64,000 bases of DNA from Corydoras sp. C115. Its lineage: Eukaryota > Chordata > Actinopteri > Siluriformes > Callichthyidae. The stretch covers positions 2,662,001 to 2,726,000 of the forward strand of contig JAFMOC010000051.1 of NCBI GenBank assembly GCA_019802505.1, in the 5' to 3' direction. Below, piece by piece: positions 50,151 to 61,794 of this stretch (positions are counted from its first letter, which is position 1; each line of letters starts with the position of its first letter). Position numbers and translations under genes: made by a program. The notes beneath the pieces were generated by a model that saw only the letters and a program-made list of their open reading frames with translations, did not search any database and had not been told where the DNA came from.

Positions 50151-51189
50151 TTCACAGGACCTGAATGACATTCACATTTATTGACTGTTAAACTCACAGT
50201 GACTTTTGCATCTATTAAACATGACTAATCTATGTCTATAAATGCACTGTTATCTGTACTTAATCCCCTGTTTGTCGGAGTACAGCACAAATTTTACAAG
50301 ACAACCTAAACAATCAGTAAGGTTTATTACTCTGGTCTTGCCCTCGAGCAATCACTCAGACAAACCACTCTAAGCAGATAGAATGCAGGGCAGACACGGA
50401 CACTCTCTGGGTCAGCACATTTAACTTGCACACACAGGACTGTCATCACAAACACAAGCAAACCTGTTTTCGGTCAAACTACAACTGTTTGTCAAATGCA
50501 AATATACTCACACATAATAAATATGCTCTTGCTGAAGCTCCAGCAGCTGAAATGACAAGATTGGACAACAGCAAAAAATAAATAAAAAATAAAACTACTT
50601 GTTTGTGCAAGACTGTCAACAGAATGTTGAATTTTAAGTAAGACATTGCTAGAATGTTAAGTGAAATGAAAAAAGAAACAAATCTGGTAATTAATAATAG
50701 ACATTAAAAAGACTTACTTTTTAGTAAATTATGAAGTAAGACAACACGGTTAAAAATACCTTTTTTTTATTATTTTTCTAATTTTATTTTTTAGAAAACA
50801 TGCACACAACTTTCATTGACCTTGCACTGGTTGTAATCTTATTATCCACCTCACTACTGAAACGTTGACTGAAAGGGGATTATATAATCTAAAACCCTTT
50901 GAAAGCAGGCATGTACTCTACTGTATGGTGAAGGTGTCTTTTGACTTGTAACTGTGGCTCAATTTATAAATGTCCTATTTTTATTTGCAAACAAAGTACA
51001 AATAAGTCTAAAAACACGAGATAACCTTGTATCAAAAATTAAAATAACAGCTTTATTTTACAGGTATTGTGTATGCAATTTGCAAATAAATCAAATAAGA
51101 AAAGTTGATTCTGTGATTTAAGTATTAAGATTGATTGGTTGTACCAAGATTGATTTGCTAATGAAACTGATGATAACTTTAAAAATACC
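50151..51189. other. AT-rich DNA, nothing recognised
   Basis: No gene or repeat recognised beyond short A/T runs. Confidence 0.55.
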
Positions 51190-51360
51190 TGATGTGTGTG
51201 TGTGTGTGTGTGTGTTTCTATGTGATTTAGTGTGTGCCTAGCAATGGATAGGTGTCCTGTCCAGGTCGGATCTCCCAGCTCCTAAAAGGTTCTCCTTTGG
51301 ATGGGCATGGGGAACCCACCCGTGACAGTAGTAGAGCATTAAGCAGAAGATAATAAGATG
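51190..51360 (+). mobile_element. SINE-1, 3' half only
   Basis: Begins within a (GT)n tract (51193-51214) that replaces the internal TG segment, then GCAATGGATAGGTGTCCTG, TCTCCTTTGGATGGGCATGG and GCAGAAGATAATAAGATG. The head with both promoter boxes is missing. Confidence 0.75.
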
Positions 51361-51730
51361 AAATTAGATAAGGTTTCTCAATAATATGCTCATCACCCTC
51401 TATGCCACTTGCAAACTTTTTAACAAAAACATATTTAAGAAATGTATCTTGTAAATGTTTAAGTTAATTATACTTTCAAGTTAAGTCATTTATTTTAAGC
51501 ATACAGTCTTTAACAGCTGGTTTAAAAAAAATTACTGTATTTTTGTATTATTTTTTTCTAAAGTTGTTGAACTGAGAGAATGAAAGGCAGAAAATAAGGT
51601 AAAACCTGAAAATAGATCAAAAGTAGATAAGATGGTCTCTCTCTGTTGGTGGCTTTTCACCCTTACCAAACCTACCCCACTGCTGTCATTTCTTGCCTCA
51701 CTGAGTACATTTTACTCTCCATTACTCTCA

Positions 51731-51789
<59 letters not shown>

Positions 51790-52472
51790 TCCTTTTAAAC
51801 TGCACACTAGCTGCCCCCATGCTGCTGAAGTATAGGATTATGATGGGAAGCCAGACATAACAAAGCTTTATGCATACCTAATCTGGTAAATGTCATTTCT
51901 TTTACTCGCATGTGGATGCAGTGCAGGGGTCATGACTTGTCATTATACTGCTCTCAGTTATAAGCTTCTTTCAGAACTGACCTCCAAATCCCTGCAGAGT
52001 CGCTCACTAAAAGATAGAATCCAAACACCATGTATTTTCAGTCTAATTGCTGTTCCTCCATTGAAATGCAGCCTGCTACTTCATTAGGTTGGCAATTTTG
52101 TTGAGATTACATGCACAGCAGGCAACGTTAAATTTGACAATTTACCTTGGCAACCGTGAGCAGCCGCTTAGCAGGGTGAAAAAATGAATACTTATGTAAG
52201 AATTGGTTTGACTGGTTCTCTGCGAATGTGGGAGCAAAAATAATTAAACGCAATAAACAGTCGTCTTCTAGTCATCTGAAATCTAAATTAAACGGTTATC
52301 AAAACACTTTAGATTCTTGTGATGTGTTTTTGATAAATCAAAGTGAAGGAGGTTTGTCTAAAACCAATCAAATTGTTATAAATTTAATAAATGATCAATA
52401 CAAAAAGTATGATTGTAATTATCAAACAGTCAACTTTGGTGGAAATCTGCTCTGAGCCCACAAAATGTCATC
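51361..52472. other. AT-rich DNA with (CA)n
   Basis: No gene was recognised. A (CA)n microsatellite of about 51 bases lies at 51737-51787; this one is not inside a SINE. Confidence 0.6.
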
Positions 52473-52655
52473 TCGTCTCATTATCTTCCACTTTATCCTC
52501 TACTAGAGTCACAGGAGTGGTTCCTCATGCCCATCCAGGGGAGAACGTTTCAGATACACAGAGGACAGGGTGCCATCCATCGCTGGGCACACACTCACAC
52601 ATTACACACGCCTTGAATAGGATTATATGTGCTGAGAACATGGAAACTTCGTGCC
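52473..52655 (-). mobile_element. SINE-1, 3' half, diverged
   Basis: Minus strand: TCATTATCTTCCACTTTATC, CATGCCCATCCAGGGGAGAA, CATCGCTGGGCACACACTC, then ACATGGAAACTTC. The middle is deleted. It ends directly at the left end of the element at 52661. Confidence 0.75.
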
Positions 52656-52660
52656 ACTAC

Positions 52661-53133
52661 GTACCAGTCAAAAGATTGAACACCCCTCCTTATTGCTCCA
52701 CTTATCGTCCATGTTATTAGTTCTATTTACCATAAAGATGCACATTGTGGTTCTACAATTCCAGACTAAATTCTGTTTTGTAGACTTGCTCTGTTCTCTA
52801 AAGGTTTACTTTAGCCCTTATTCTGTTCTCTGAAGGTCAGAACCACAATAGTACCACTACAGAACAGGTATTATTTGGTTGCTGTATTATTCCTGTCCCA
52901 GCAGTGTCACTGAGGTTTTTAAATGAAAATACAGCAGTGCTTAAGCACAAAAACCCGACGATAAACAATCCACCACCCAAATTGTACCTGCTCTGTGATG
53001 GTCCTGACCAATAGAGAACAGAGAACCAACAGAGGACAGCCTGTAATTGTAGCCACAAAGTACATCTATATGGTAAGTAAAGGGAACAGACATTATAGCA
53101 AGAAGGCAGCGCGCCCGTTCTTTTGACTGGTTC
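52661..53133. mobile_element. Fish-type nonautonomous DNA element with short inverted ends
   Basis: GTACCAGTCAAAAGATTGAA at the left and CGTTCTTTTGACTGGTT at the right form short inverted ends (ACCAGTCAAAAGA). The inside matches a repeat widespread in fish: AATCCACCACCCAAATTGTA, TGGTCCTGACCAATAGAGAA, AGGACAGCCTGTAATTGTAG, CATCTATATGGTAAGTAAAG. There is no transposase frame. It may be a composite of two repeats, because the left 170 bases do not match the inner phrase as clearly. Class not determined. Confidence 0.7.
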
Positions 53134-53717
53134 TTAATATTCATTAGAGTTGAGCACAGCTTGGGAGTTGACTTACTGAAGATGTAGGGCTCTATTTGCT
53201 TTTGCTTGCAGCACATAGAATGCAGAACTTGGAAAATAACATCAAACCGACCCTAAACAAACACAAAACAGAGAAGGAAAGCAAATTTAAGAAACTGTGC
53301 AAGTAAGATCGATAGCATTAGCCGCTAGCTGCTGGTTTATCTGTGCTCATGCTGTGGCGCTCCATTATGTCATTAATCAACATTGAGAAGATTAGATAAT
53401 ACAGAATGGAGGTGCTATAACGTATGTTGCCCTTAGATCTACTGACTTTGGTAATTTAGTATAAGCTGCATACAATTACAGAAATGCTTTTCTGAGCCAC
53501 TTGGCGAAGCAGAACAAAACACACATTACAGTCTGAGTGATTTCACTCAAATCACAACACTGGAGCTTACAACATGCACGCATCATACACTCAGTTAAGA
53601 ATTATGATTTAATTTTGTTTTACTTCTTTTCATTGATGGACTTGTTTTATTTGTTTGTAGTGCAGTGAAAGCATTTCATATTTAAAAAGTTAGGGTTTGT
53701 TATAATTTTATTAATAT
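53134..53717. other. Unique DNA, nothing recognised
   Basis: No gene or repeat recognised. Confidence 0.5.
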
Positions 53718-54109
53718 TGAATATTATTGATAGGCGGCACGGTGGTTTAGTGGTTAGCACGTTCGCCTATCAGCACTAGGGATTCCCGGTTCGAATCCCC
53801 ATCTGGGTGGAGTTTCCATGTTCTCCCCGTGTCTGCGTGGGTTTCCTCCAGGTTCTCCGGTTTCCTCCCACAGTCCAAAAACATGGATCAAGTCAATTGA
53901 GTTCTCCAAATTGCCCCATATAGAGTGTGTCTGTGTGAGTGAGTGTGTGCCCAGTGATAGATTGGCGCCCTGTCCTGGGTGTATCTGCCCAGCGTCCGAA
54001 ACGTTCTCCCCTGGATGGGCATGTGGAACCCCCCCCCGCGACCCTAATATAGGATAAAGCGGAAGATAATGAATGAATGAATGAATGAATGAATGAATGA
54101 ATATTATTG
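53718..54109 (+). mobile_element. SINE-1 copy 9, full length with perfect 12-bp TSD
   Basis: Plus strand (body 53730-54097): GGCGGCACGGTGGTTTAGTGG head, intact box B, GGTGTATCTG body, ATATAGGATAAAGCGGAAG end, (GAAT)n tail of about nine units. TGAATATTATTG at 53718-53729 and 54098-54109 is a perfect 12-bp duplication. A poly-C run lies at the variable site (about 54030-54037). Confidence 0.96.
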
Positions 54110-54309
54110 TTGTAATAATTTTCTAACTGGATTGTGTTGATGAACACCACATTATGCATTTTTTTTTGTATTTAGATGCATTTAAGACACAGAGTCTGAT
54201 AAAAAAAGACTGCTATTACTTTCTTGGTTGAAAAACATGTTTGTATGAACATCTATAAATATCTTTGCCTCTCTATGTATAATTCTGATGACCAAAACTG
54301 AATAAGACA

Positions 54310-54560
54310 TCATCATGGCACTACATAGCTTCAGGGTTCCGTGTTTGATTGTCAGCTCTGGTTACTGTCATGGTGCCAGTGCACTCCCTGTTTATTTGGG
54401 TTTCATTCATGTACCTACTCCATTCCAAAGCATGCAATAGATGATGTGATTGCTACTATTTGCCTTTAAAGATAAATTGCTCTTGAAATATTGATTTAGT
54501 TGAGATGGCACCCTGTCCAGGGTATATTCCCAACTTGTGGCGAGATATCCTGTGATTGAG
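54310..54560 (+). mobile_element. Degenerate tRNA-derived SINE
   Basis: CATCATGGCACTACATAGC, then CAGTGCACTCCCTGTTTATT and GAGATGGCACCCTGTCCAGG preserve the order of a fish SINE (tRNA head, 'gcatgttctcc', 'ccctgtccagggtgtat'). Heavily decayed. Confidence 0.5.
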
Positions 54561-54719
54561 CTCCTGAGGCGATATTGTGTCTAGTATACAATATTTATGT
54601 TTATTCTGACCCAGTTGTGGCTCCTGCTTGAATTTTCATGTGGGCCTCTTGCTGCCTGGATTGAGACACAGACAAAAGTTACTCACATATAAGTGCACTA
54701 CCAATTCTTTACCAAATGA

Positions 54720-54925
54720 AAATTGGAGTTTTTTTGGAACATATAGTTGCTTTTTGTCTCACAAAAAGCAAGAAGTGCCAAATGTCTGCTGAATATAGAC
54801 CAGATGTGTTGTGGTACATGTGGGCCAAACAAATATCTTCATATAAGGGGCCACTTTTGGCTCACATGCAATTCATCAGTGGGTCAGCAGTGCCATATTT
54901 CAGCCAGGACTGGTCCACATCTGTA
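54720..54925. repeat. Unclassified repeat, copy A
   Basis: GACCAGATGTGTTGTGGTAC and ATGTGGGCCAAACAAATATC recur at 56371-56420 as GACCAGATGTGTTATTGGAC and ATGTGGGCAGTACAAATAT. Overlapping plus-strand frames (54716-54982, 54747-54941) are by-products. Phrases of the 'ggcccacatctgg' type are known from fish dispersed repeats, but the class is unknown to me. Confidence 0.5.
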
Positions 54926-56194
54926 TGCAGCCTGGGTATAACATCTTTACTTCTTCAACCAAACCCATTTTTTCAATGTTAGAGTTGGAGACTGGCTTTT
55001 CAGCTATTCAGACCTCCAGAAAACCTTATATAGAGCTTATGTATCCAACTTTAATGATAAAGTCCTTTTCAGCAGTTTTGTTCTATGGATAAACATTAAA
55101 TGACTTTTCAAGGTCAAAAAAAGAGATTTGTCATGCTGTTTTTTTCTTATCAGTCTGTCGTTATTGTATTCCCTTTTTTTGTTTATCCCCCCCACCCCAT
55201 CACTCAATCAATTTCCTATTTCTATGGTGTGACCCAGCTCTGTTTTGGGTGTTGATAGGGTCTTGTCTGTGTGTAAATACACTCGGCGAGTGGTGCTACA
55301 CAACTGGGTGATTGGATTTTGCCCGAGTCATTTCCAGTCCTCTCTTGCAATCTCAGCCTCTCTGTCTAGATGTCATGTTCGCTCTCCTGCTTTCTCCTCT
55401 TTCTTTCTCTTGCATAATCTCTGTCTAGCTTTCTTTTCGTCTGTCTAATATGCGAAGGCAAGATTGATTGATCAATGCATTCTCATTTTGGCTGCAGCAC
55501 AGTTCGTCGAAGCTACCCAGGAGGTGGATGAGGGAGAATAAAAAGAATGGGGGTGGAGATGGTAAAGAAAAGGAAGATTATCACTGAGCATGCTATATCG
55601 GCATTCATTAAACTCCCTCCCCTGGAACAGTCAGACTTGGCCTAATTGGGTGCTTGAAAGGGCTCTGGAATCAATTGACGGAGGGAAAGGAAAACAGATG
55701 GAATTAAAGTTGGGCTGCTTCGAGGTTGCTCCTGGAACCAATTTTGGCACTCTGAGGCACAGACAGCCTGGCAATTCATGAGAATCCAGTTCTCTTATAC
55801 ACATCTCAGTCAGGCAGGCGTTTTGAAGCTGTGTGCACCTTGGATGTGTGAGCAGTCAAAAAGTGAGAGCTCTTAATGCAAAATGATCTAGTCATTTGAA
55901 ACCCTGCCCTATGCAGGCAAGCTTTGACAATTTACATTACCATATCAAAGATACTGTAAAGGTGACATAGTAAGAATATTGCAATACATCATACAAAAGA
56001 CCAACACAAAATCACTTTTAACAAATAGATAGAACTAATAGATAGCTGATCATTTACATTTAGTGGATATTAAAATTAAATAGCTTGTGAAGCTCTAAAT
56101 CAATATAACAATCTACAGAGCCTATATAGCCTGCAAAAGTTTCCTAAAAGCATGTATAAATACATATATATGTATATTATTTATATTATATAAT

Positions 56195-56450
56195 GACCAC
56201 TGGGCCACTTGCCACATGGATTGGCACTCGGATGGACGGCTCACAGTTGCAATATGTGAACCATAACTGCACTTCACCCAAAAGTGGCTCCCATGTACAT
56301 TGCAACTGTTTAATCTTCACCAGCTGTAAACCACAGGAGTAGATCGCAGTGTCCTGTGTCCACAGAACATGGACCAGATGTGTTATTGGACATGTGGGCA
56401 GTACAAATATTTTTGGTGGATTACTTTAGCCTTACCTGCAGATTGCGTGT
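56195..56450. repeat. Unclassified repeat, copy B
   Basis: Second copy of the GACCAGATGTGTT / ACATGTGGGC repeat in the same orientation, 1.5 kb away, with CTGGGCCACTTGCCACATGG and AAAAGTGGCTCCCATGTAC nearby. No open frame or terminal repeat is visible. Confidence 0.5.
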
Positions 56451-56989
56451 GTTCTCTTAATTGTAATTAATTTGTGTTCAATACATACAAACGAATACAT
56501 GAATTGTAACCACTCCTTCGAAATTAATGCAACAATTGCTTTTTTAGTCTAAATATGTTTAATGAACCAACAAATGGGACACATGCCACAAATTTAGGAC
56601 TAGGGCACTGATTTTAAAAGGTGTAAAAGTCCATGCTGCTGTAATGCAAAAACACATTTAATGTTTACAGCAATTTGCAGGCACTTTAATCCACAGTGCT
56701 ATAAAGAGGGCAGTTTGGCAGGGATCTACACTTTCAGGACCGTCCTGTACATTAACAACCAAGCCACCAATGCTTTAATGTACCATACAGATAATAATAC
56801 AATCTAAGCAGCAAAAAAATCTCCATCAGCGGCAGGCAGTAAGCCACCACTGTATAATACACTGAATTATACTGCATTGTAGTGGATAAAAATGCACTTC
56901 AGCATAAGCATAATAAAAACCAGAAACGACTTTGTTAGAGAGTAGAATCAATCTTCAACACTAACAAAATTTGTGTGCATCGTGAAAAG

Positions 56990-57135
56990 GGTGTATGGTA
57001 GCTTAATGACGAGGGTGTTGGGCTATTAGTTGCCAATCAGGGCCTTTGAGCGAGGCTGTTAACCCTTCTTGCTCCAGGGGCGTTGTATTATGACCCCGTG
57101 CTCTGATCCATGTAAGTTGCATTGAACAAACAAGT
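56990..57135 (+). mobile_element. SINE-2 copy, shortened
   Basis: GGTGTATGGTAGCTTAATGA, GGTGTTGGGCTATTAGTTGCC, then GGGCCTTTGAGCGAGGCTG and GCTCCAGGGGCGTTGTATTA. The box B region is deleted between 'gggctatta' and 'gccaatcaggg'. The L2-type tail is not retained. Confidence 0.75.
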
Positions 57136-57214
57136 TCAGTAATGAAAAGCGGACATGCTGTCACCTCATGTTGCTGTGAAGTTATTTATCAGAAAGAATC
57201 TATAATTTCTCACA

Positions 57215-57581
57215 AATATTCGCTTCAGGCGGCACGGTGGCTTAGTGGGCAGCAGGTTCGCCTCTCAGCGCTAGGGATTCCCGGTTCGAATCCCCATCTG
57301 GGTGGAGTTTCCATGTTCTCCCCGTGTCTGCGTGGGTTTTCTCCGGGTTCTCCGGTTTCCTCCCACAGTCCAAAAACATGGATCAAGTCAATTGAATTCT
57401 CAAAAATTGCCCAATATAGAGTGTGAGTGAGTGAGTGTGTGCCAAGCGATGGATTGGCGCCCTGTCCTGGGTCTATCTGCCCAGCACCCGAGACGTTCTC
57501 CCCTGGATGGGCATGGGGAACCCCACCGCGACCCTAATAGAGGATAAAGCGGGAGATAATGAATAATGAATATTCGCTTCA
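57215..57581 (+). mobile_element. SINE-1 copy 10, full length with perfect 13-bp TSD
   Basis: Plus strand (body 57228-57568): GGCGGCACGGTGGCTTAGTGG head with both promoter boxes intact, diagnostic AATTGAATTCTCAAAA and GGGTCTATCTG, end AGAGGATAAAGCGGGAG. AATATTCGCTTCA at 57215-57227 and 57569-57581 is a perfect 13-bp duplication. It is among the least decayed copies and belongs with copies 1 and 8. Confidence 0.97.
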
Positions 57582-57654
57582 TAACAGAACAAGATTCAAG
57601 TACTTTGTTTTTATAATAACCACTAGTCTCTGTAGTATCTTTGTGTACTCTTTT

Positions 57655-57870
57655 ATGTAGTGGTGTGGTAGCTGAGTGGTTTTGGCATTGGGCTTTCAAT
57701 TTGAAGGTTGTGGGTTTAAATCCCAGGTCCACTGAAGTTACCAATTTGGGTCCTTGAGAAGAATCTTAACTGTTATTGCTCAAGAGATGCCATACTTTGT
57801 GTTTTGACTGCAACCATTGAGTTGATGTCACAAAGATGTCTGCTAAATGAGCTAATGTAATGTAGAATCT
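57655..57870 (+). mobile_element. SINE-2 copy, near full length
   Basis: GGTGTGGTAGCTGAGTGGTT head, TTGGGCTTTCAATTTGAAGG, box B-like GTGGGTTTAAATCCC, GGGTCCTTGAGAAGAATC body, and tail GATGTCTGCTAAATGAGC. Confidence 0.85.
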
Positions 57871-58383
57871 TCAATGTTTAAGAGGCAGGATGTTAAAAAA
57901 TGCACTCTAAGTCTGGAATGCACTGAGATATTGCTCTTATTTGTAGACTAGTGTGCTGCTGATATTTACTGTGGGCTTTGTGTCATTTATATTTACTGCT
58001 TTTTATCAAAAAACATTTAAATCTTTTTATACGATGTGTGTTTATGCTCTACTTACTTACATCTTACTGATTTGCTAAGAAATGATTGCATACCACATAC
58101 TGCGCCTTCCATTTGATGAATTGTGTTGGCTGTCAATTACATTGCTTTACTTAGAAAACACACGTTTTAAAGTGTTTGCTCACTGTACGATACAATTCAT
58201 TGTCGAAGTTTAGCGTTTCCTGGCATTGACTTCTGCTACCACATAGAAACATCCTGGTAAATTACTCATGAATTACCGTGTCTCCTCTCAGTCCATTGAA
58301 ATGTCAATCTTTTCAGGTTTACTACATCTTAAATCTTAATCCCTACCTGAGTAATTACCATCATTCAGTTTAAAATAGCATCC

Positions 58384-58417
<34 letters not shown>

Positions 58418-58577
58418 CTGGAATGTTGAGGCTTTTTTAGGTCTCATTAGTTCAGACAACTTTGCTTTGGGGCTTTGGCAGATTCCACTAGCTTTGGTTT
58501 AGATATACAGAATTTAATCCTATACGTTTAGTCAGTAATCAACTTCCATATTATATGCCAGATTAATACCAGAATAA

Positions 58578-58583
<6 letters not shown>
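57871..58583. other. Unique AT-rich DNA with a 29-A run
   Basis: No gene was recognised. A pure run of 29 A lies at 58387-58415; no SINE or LINE body is recognisable next to it. Confidence 0.6.
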
Positions 58584-58664
<81 letters not shown>

Positions 58665-58713
58665 ACAAAACCACTACATAGTGTGTGTGTGTGTGTCTCT
58701 GTCTGTCTGTCTG
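58584..58713. repeat. (TA)n, (GT)n and (CTGT)n compound
   Basis: (TA)n at 58584-58660, a 20-base spacer, (GT)n at 58681-58696, then CTGTCTGTCTGTCTGT. Confidence 0.97.
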
Positions 58714-59220
58714 TACATGCTTTTTTTTTGTTCAATAGCACAATTGCAAATGTAGCCTAATAATTTATTGATGGCATAGAACTCATTTACCTTCCATGAA
58801 GATTAATTTAAACCATATCTGAGGTGTCTAATAACATGGCGTTATTGCAAACCAACCACCCAGAACATTAGCCACAGCTTTTGCAAAATCAATGGTAAAA
58901 CCCATCCAATCAATTTTAAATTAAACAGAGCATAGAAATGAGATACGAGGTGAGAAACAAACCTGGGTCTGTAACTTATTATGGAATATCTTCTGTTACA
59001 TTGTTATATTCTGTGGCTTTTAAACTGAATGGACAAATAATATTCACTTACTGGGTGGACAGGGTGAATGCTTGGATTTAAGTGTGAAATTAGTTTTAAT
59101 GGGTTGGGTTTCTCATTGGATGTCTGAGGGTTTGTGCCGTGACCTGTTTGCTGTCGCTGATGCTAAGAAAGAACAGCAGCCATTTTACTTTATTAACAAT
59201 ATTAATCAAGAAGCTTTCTT
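58714..59220. other. AT-rich DNA, nothing recognised
   Basis: No gene or repeat recognised. Confidence 0.5.
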
Positions 59221-59255
59221 TCACTCTCGCTTTCTCACTCTCTCTGTGTCTCTCG

Positions 59256-59306
<51 letters not shown>
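59221..59306. repeat. (CT)-rich tract then (CA)n
   Basis: CTCT-rich 59222-59263 followed by (CA)n 59264-59306. The open frames through it are repeats of Thr-His or Val-Cys. Confidence 0.96.
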
Positions 59307-59308
<2 letters not shown>

Positions 59309-60335
59309 CCGTGGGTGTCAGCCTTTTAATTTTGCATTGTGCATGTAGTGTCTGCTTTCTGGTTGATGGAATTTAATTTAATCTACGGCGGCTAACTTAC
59401 TTTGTGCAAGAATTGTGGTGAGAGAAAAGATAAATGGCAATTAAAATAGACATTGAGATAAACAAATGTGAGGACCGGGCAGAAAATTAATTGCAGTGGG
59501 AGAATAGGCAGAGCTGCTAAAGAGGAGGAGTGGGTGAGAAGAGTAGAGGAAATTGACAAACTAGAAGACTTTAAACTGTGCGAAATTCTGAGAAGAGTTG
59601 AGACCTGATGATTGGTGGCAGTTTGACGAGTATTTCTGAGCATGTGTCTCCTATCAATGTCACTGTAATGTATTTTTTTTCTTACCATGACTGCAGAAAG
59701 ACTGGGAGAGAGACATCTAGCATCCAGTACAGAATCATCATTTTTTGGTCTGTTCACACTTCATTTATCTCCAAAGTAATTCCTGTCAAAAGGTTGTCAT
59801 TTGCTTCAATAGAAAAGGCTCTCTAGTGATTTGCGCATAAAAAAGGACGCATGAACTTCCGAATGGCATTGAACAAGTTTGCAAAACTGCGGCCCTTTTA
59901 ACATTTCAGTGGATTAATAAACGTATAACGCATTTCTACAGGTAGGCTCACTATAAAAAATTTAGTGAGATCAGGATGTCAATGGACTTCGATAGTGAAA
60001 TCTTATTTGAATTTAAAATGAGTGTAAACAAATGCATATGCATGAGGTTCTTTCATCCTAATCCATGTGAATGGCGGGCTGACGTCTTCATTTGAGTGAC
60101 TGGTCGAATGTGGGTTTTTATTTCATCCATTTGATAGACAGGAGAGCTTACCTCTCTCATACGCTCATACGCTCATCCCATCAATCCAAACTGCCTTTCC
60201 CACACTGTCATTAGCTGTTGAGCTAAGGGACATTAATTCCAGGTTTAGGATCTCTTTAAGCTCTTTTCTTCATTACTGATCCTGCAATGGTTTTTGCCCT
60301 GTGGCTCTCAATGAACTTGTCACTCCCTGACATTT
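59307..60335. other. Unique DNA, nothing recognised
   Basis: No gene was recognised. The 121-codon minus-strand frame at 59392-59757 is rich in Ser and Leu without a domain signal. Confidence 0.5.
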
Positions 60336-60376
60336 TCTCTCTCTTTCTCGCACTCTCTCTCTTGCTCTCGCTCTCG

Positions 60377-60458
<82 letters not shown>

Positions 60459-60482
60459 AAAGTGTGTGTGTGTGTGTGTGTG
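60336..60482. repeat. (CT)-rich, (AT)n, (GT)n compound microsatellite
   Basis: CTCTCT/CTCG tract to 60378, (AT)n 60380-60452, short AAATAAAAAA spacer, (GT)n 60462-60482. Confidence 0.97.
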
Positions 60483-60489
60483 GCATGAT

Positions 60490-61060
60490 TGTCTGGCCCC
60501 TGCTAAGCCCCCTACTCTGCTAATTGGCCCTGGTTTTTCTCTACTGGTTTTTCACAGTGGGAACTGTCAGGGCCGTGGAAAACAAAGTGAGATAGCATGC
60601 ACACTCAGGGCCAGAAAGTCATTCTGTTTGCTCGAAAGCAGCACACAAATCCATAACATCAGTATGCAGGTCAGATCGTAATTCAGACTTTGGTGTGAGC
60701 AGGCAAAAAAAAGGAGCGAGAGAGTGTGAACAGAGCTCTTTTGATTGGGAATTGAAAATGCTTCTCCCTTTAGCTTTCTCTTTCTTTCATCATGCTGTTG
60801 GAAGCGAGAGCTGACCGATGCCTGAAATCAATCACTGTCTGTTACAGCCCACAGCTGACAGAGCATGGGATGGTGGAACAAGAGAATGGCATTGCAGATG
60901 TGTGTGCATCGCATTCAACAATGTCTGAAGCATGGACTGATTTTGAACTCTGTTATCCCACAGGTCCACAAGCCTGAACCATACAAAGAAATCCCAATTA
61001 GTCTTTGAAAGCACCAATTGCTTGACAGGTGAGTGACGAGAGGGCGGACATACAATATAC
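60490..61060 (+). other. Candidate noncoding exon or conserved block with strong splice donor
   Basis: The block is GC-richer and free of recognisable repeats. TTGACAG|GTGAGTGAC at 61028/61029 is a consensus vertebrate splice donor. Possible acceptors are TCCCACAG at 60963 (giving a 65-nt exon with one frame open, STSLNHTKKSQLVFESTNCL) and CTGTTACAG at 60847. No protein family is recognised. Functional status is inference; a conserved enhancer would look similar. Confidence 0.3.
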
Positions 61061-61794
61061 ACTGCTGGCCAAGTGGGTGTGGTGGCTTTATTTTTTGCTA
61101 GCTCCTAATCCCTTCATCCTTCAGTGGAAATTTTTAGATTCACTAGTGACGGAGTCGGCTTAATCTGTCTTAAAATTAGTATTAACAAAAGTATCTATCT
61201 CAAAGGGGAGCTGTCATGCTGTGTGAAATAGACACATGGTAAATCGAATGGGGTGATGGAGGAATGGATGGCAGAAACCAGTCTTTAAAAAGGGGTCAGA
61301 TGGGATGCAGGGTCAGTAGGAGGGCTCTTTCGGGTGATTCGTCTCTGTCTGTCTATCTCTCCCTCATACAAACACATGGAACTGACCCTTTTTGTATCGT
61401 GGGTCAAAGTTTTTTTTGGATTTACACATTCCTGATTATTTCAGCCCGACAAACACAAACAACTAAAGATAAATGTCCTCATTTGCACAAAATATATACA
61501 CATACAAACATGTTCCGCCTCTTTTAGAGTATCAAGCCTGTTGAATGTTAATATACACACACACACACACACATCAGAACTGTGTTCAGTAGAGAAATTT
61601 TAATCTAATTGTGTTACTGATTAAACATGGGGTTACACAATGGCACACTCTCGTCTTATATTTAGAATGTTCTGAGTTCATTGAAGGACAAATTGTTTTC
61701 TGTAGCTTGCATTTACTCACTGTGTCCATGTGCGTTTTCTTCGAGAGCTATCAGTTACTATGAAATTTAATAACCTTACTAGATTTTTGTGTGG
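61061..61794. other. Unique DNA, short (CA)n
   Basis: No gene recognised. A short (AC)n lies at 61553-61573. Confidence 0.5.

Noticed and set aside
53818..54057. Recurrent ~75-codon frames beginning with a shared Met-Phe-Ser-Pro-Cys motif (also at 18396, 32819, 48445, 57142, 62524)
   Set aside because: They are the same frame read through SINE-1 copies, not a gene family; tRNA-derived SINEs carry no protein gene.
59392..59757. 121-codon minus-strand frame rich in Ser and Leu
   Set aside because: Composition explained by A/G-rich plus-strand sequence; no motif.
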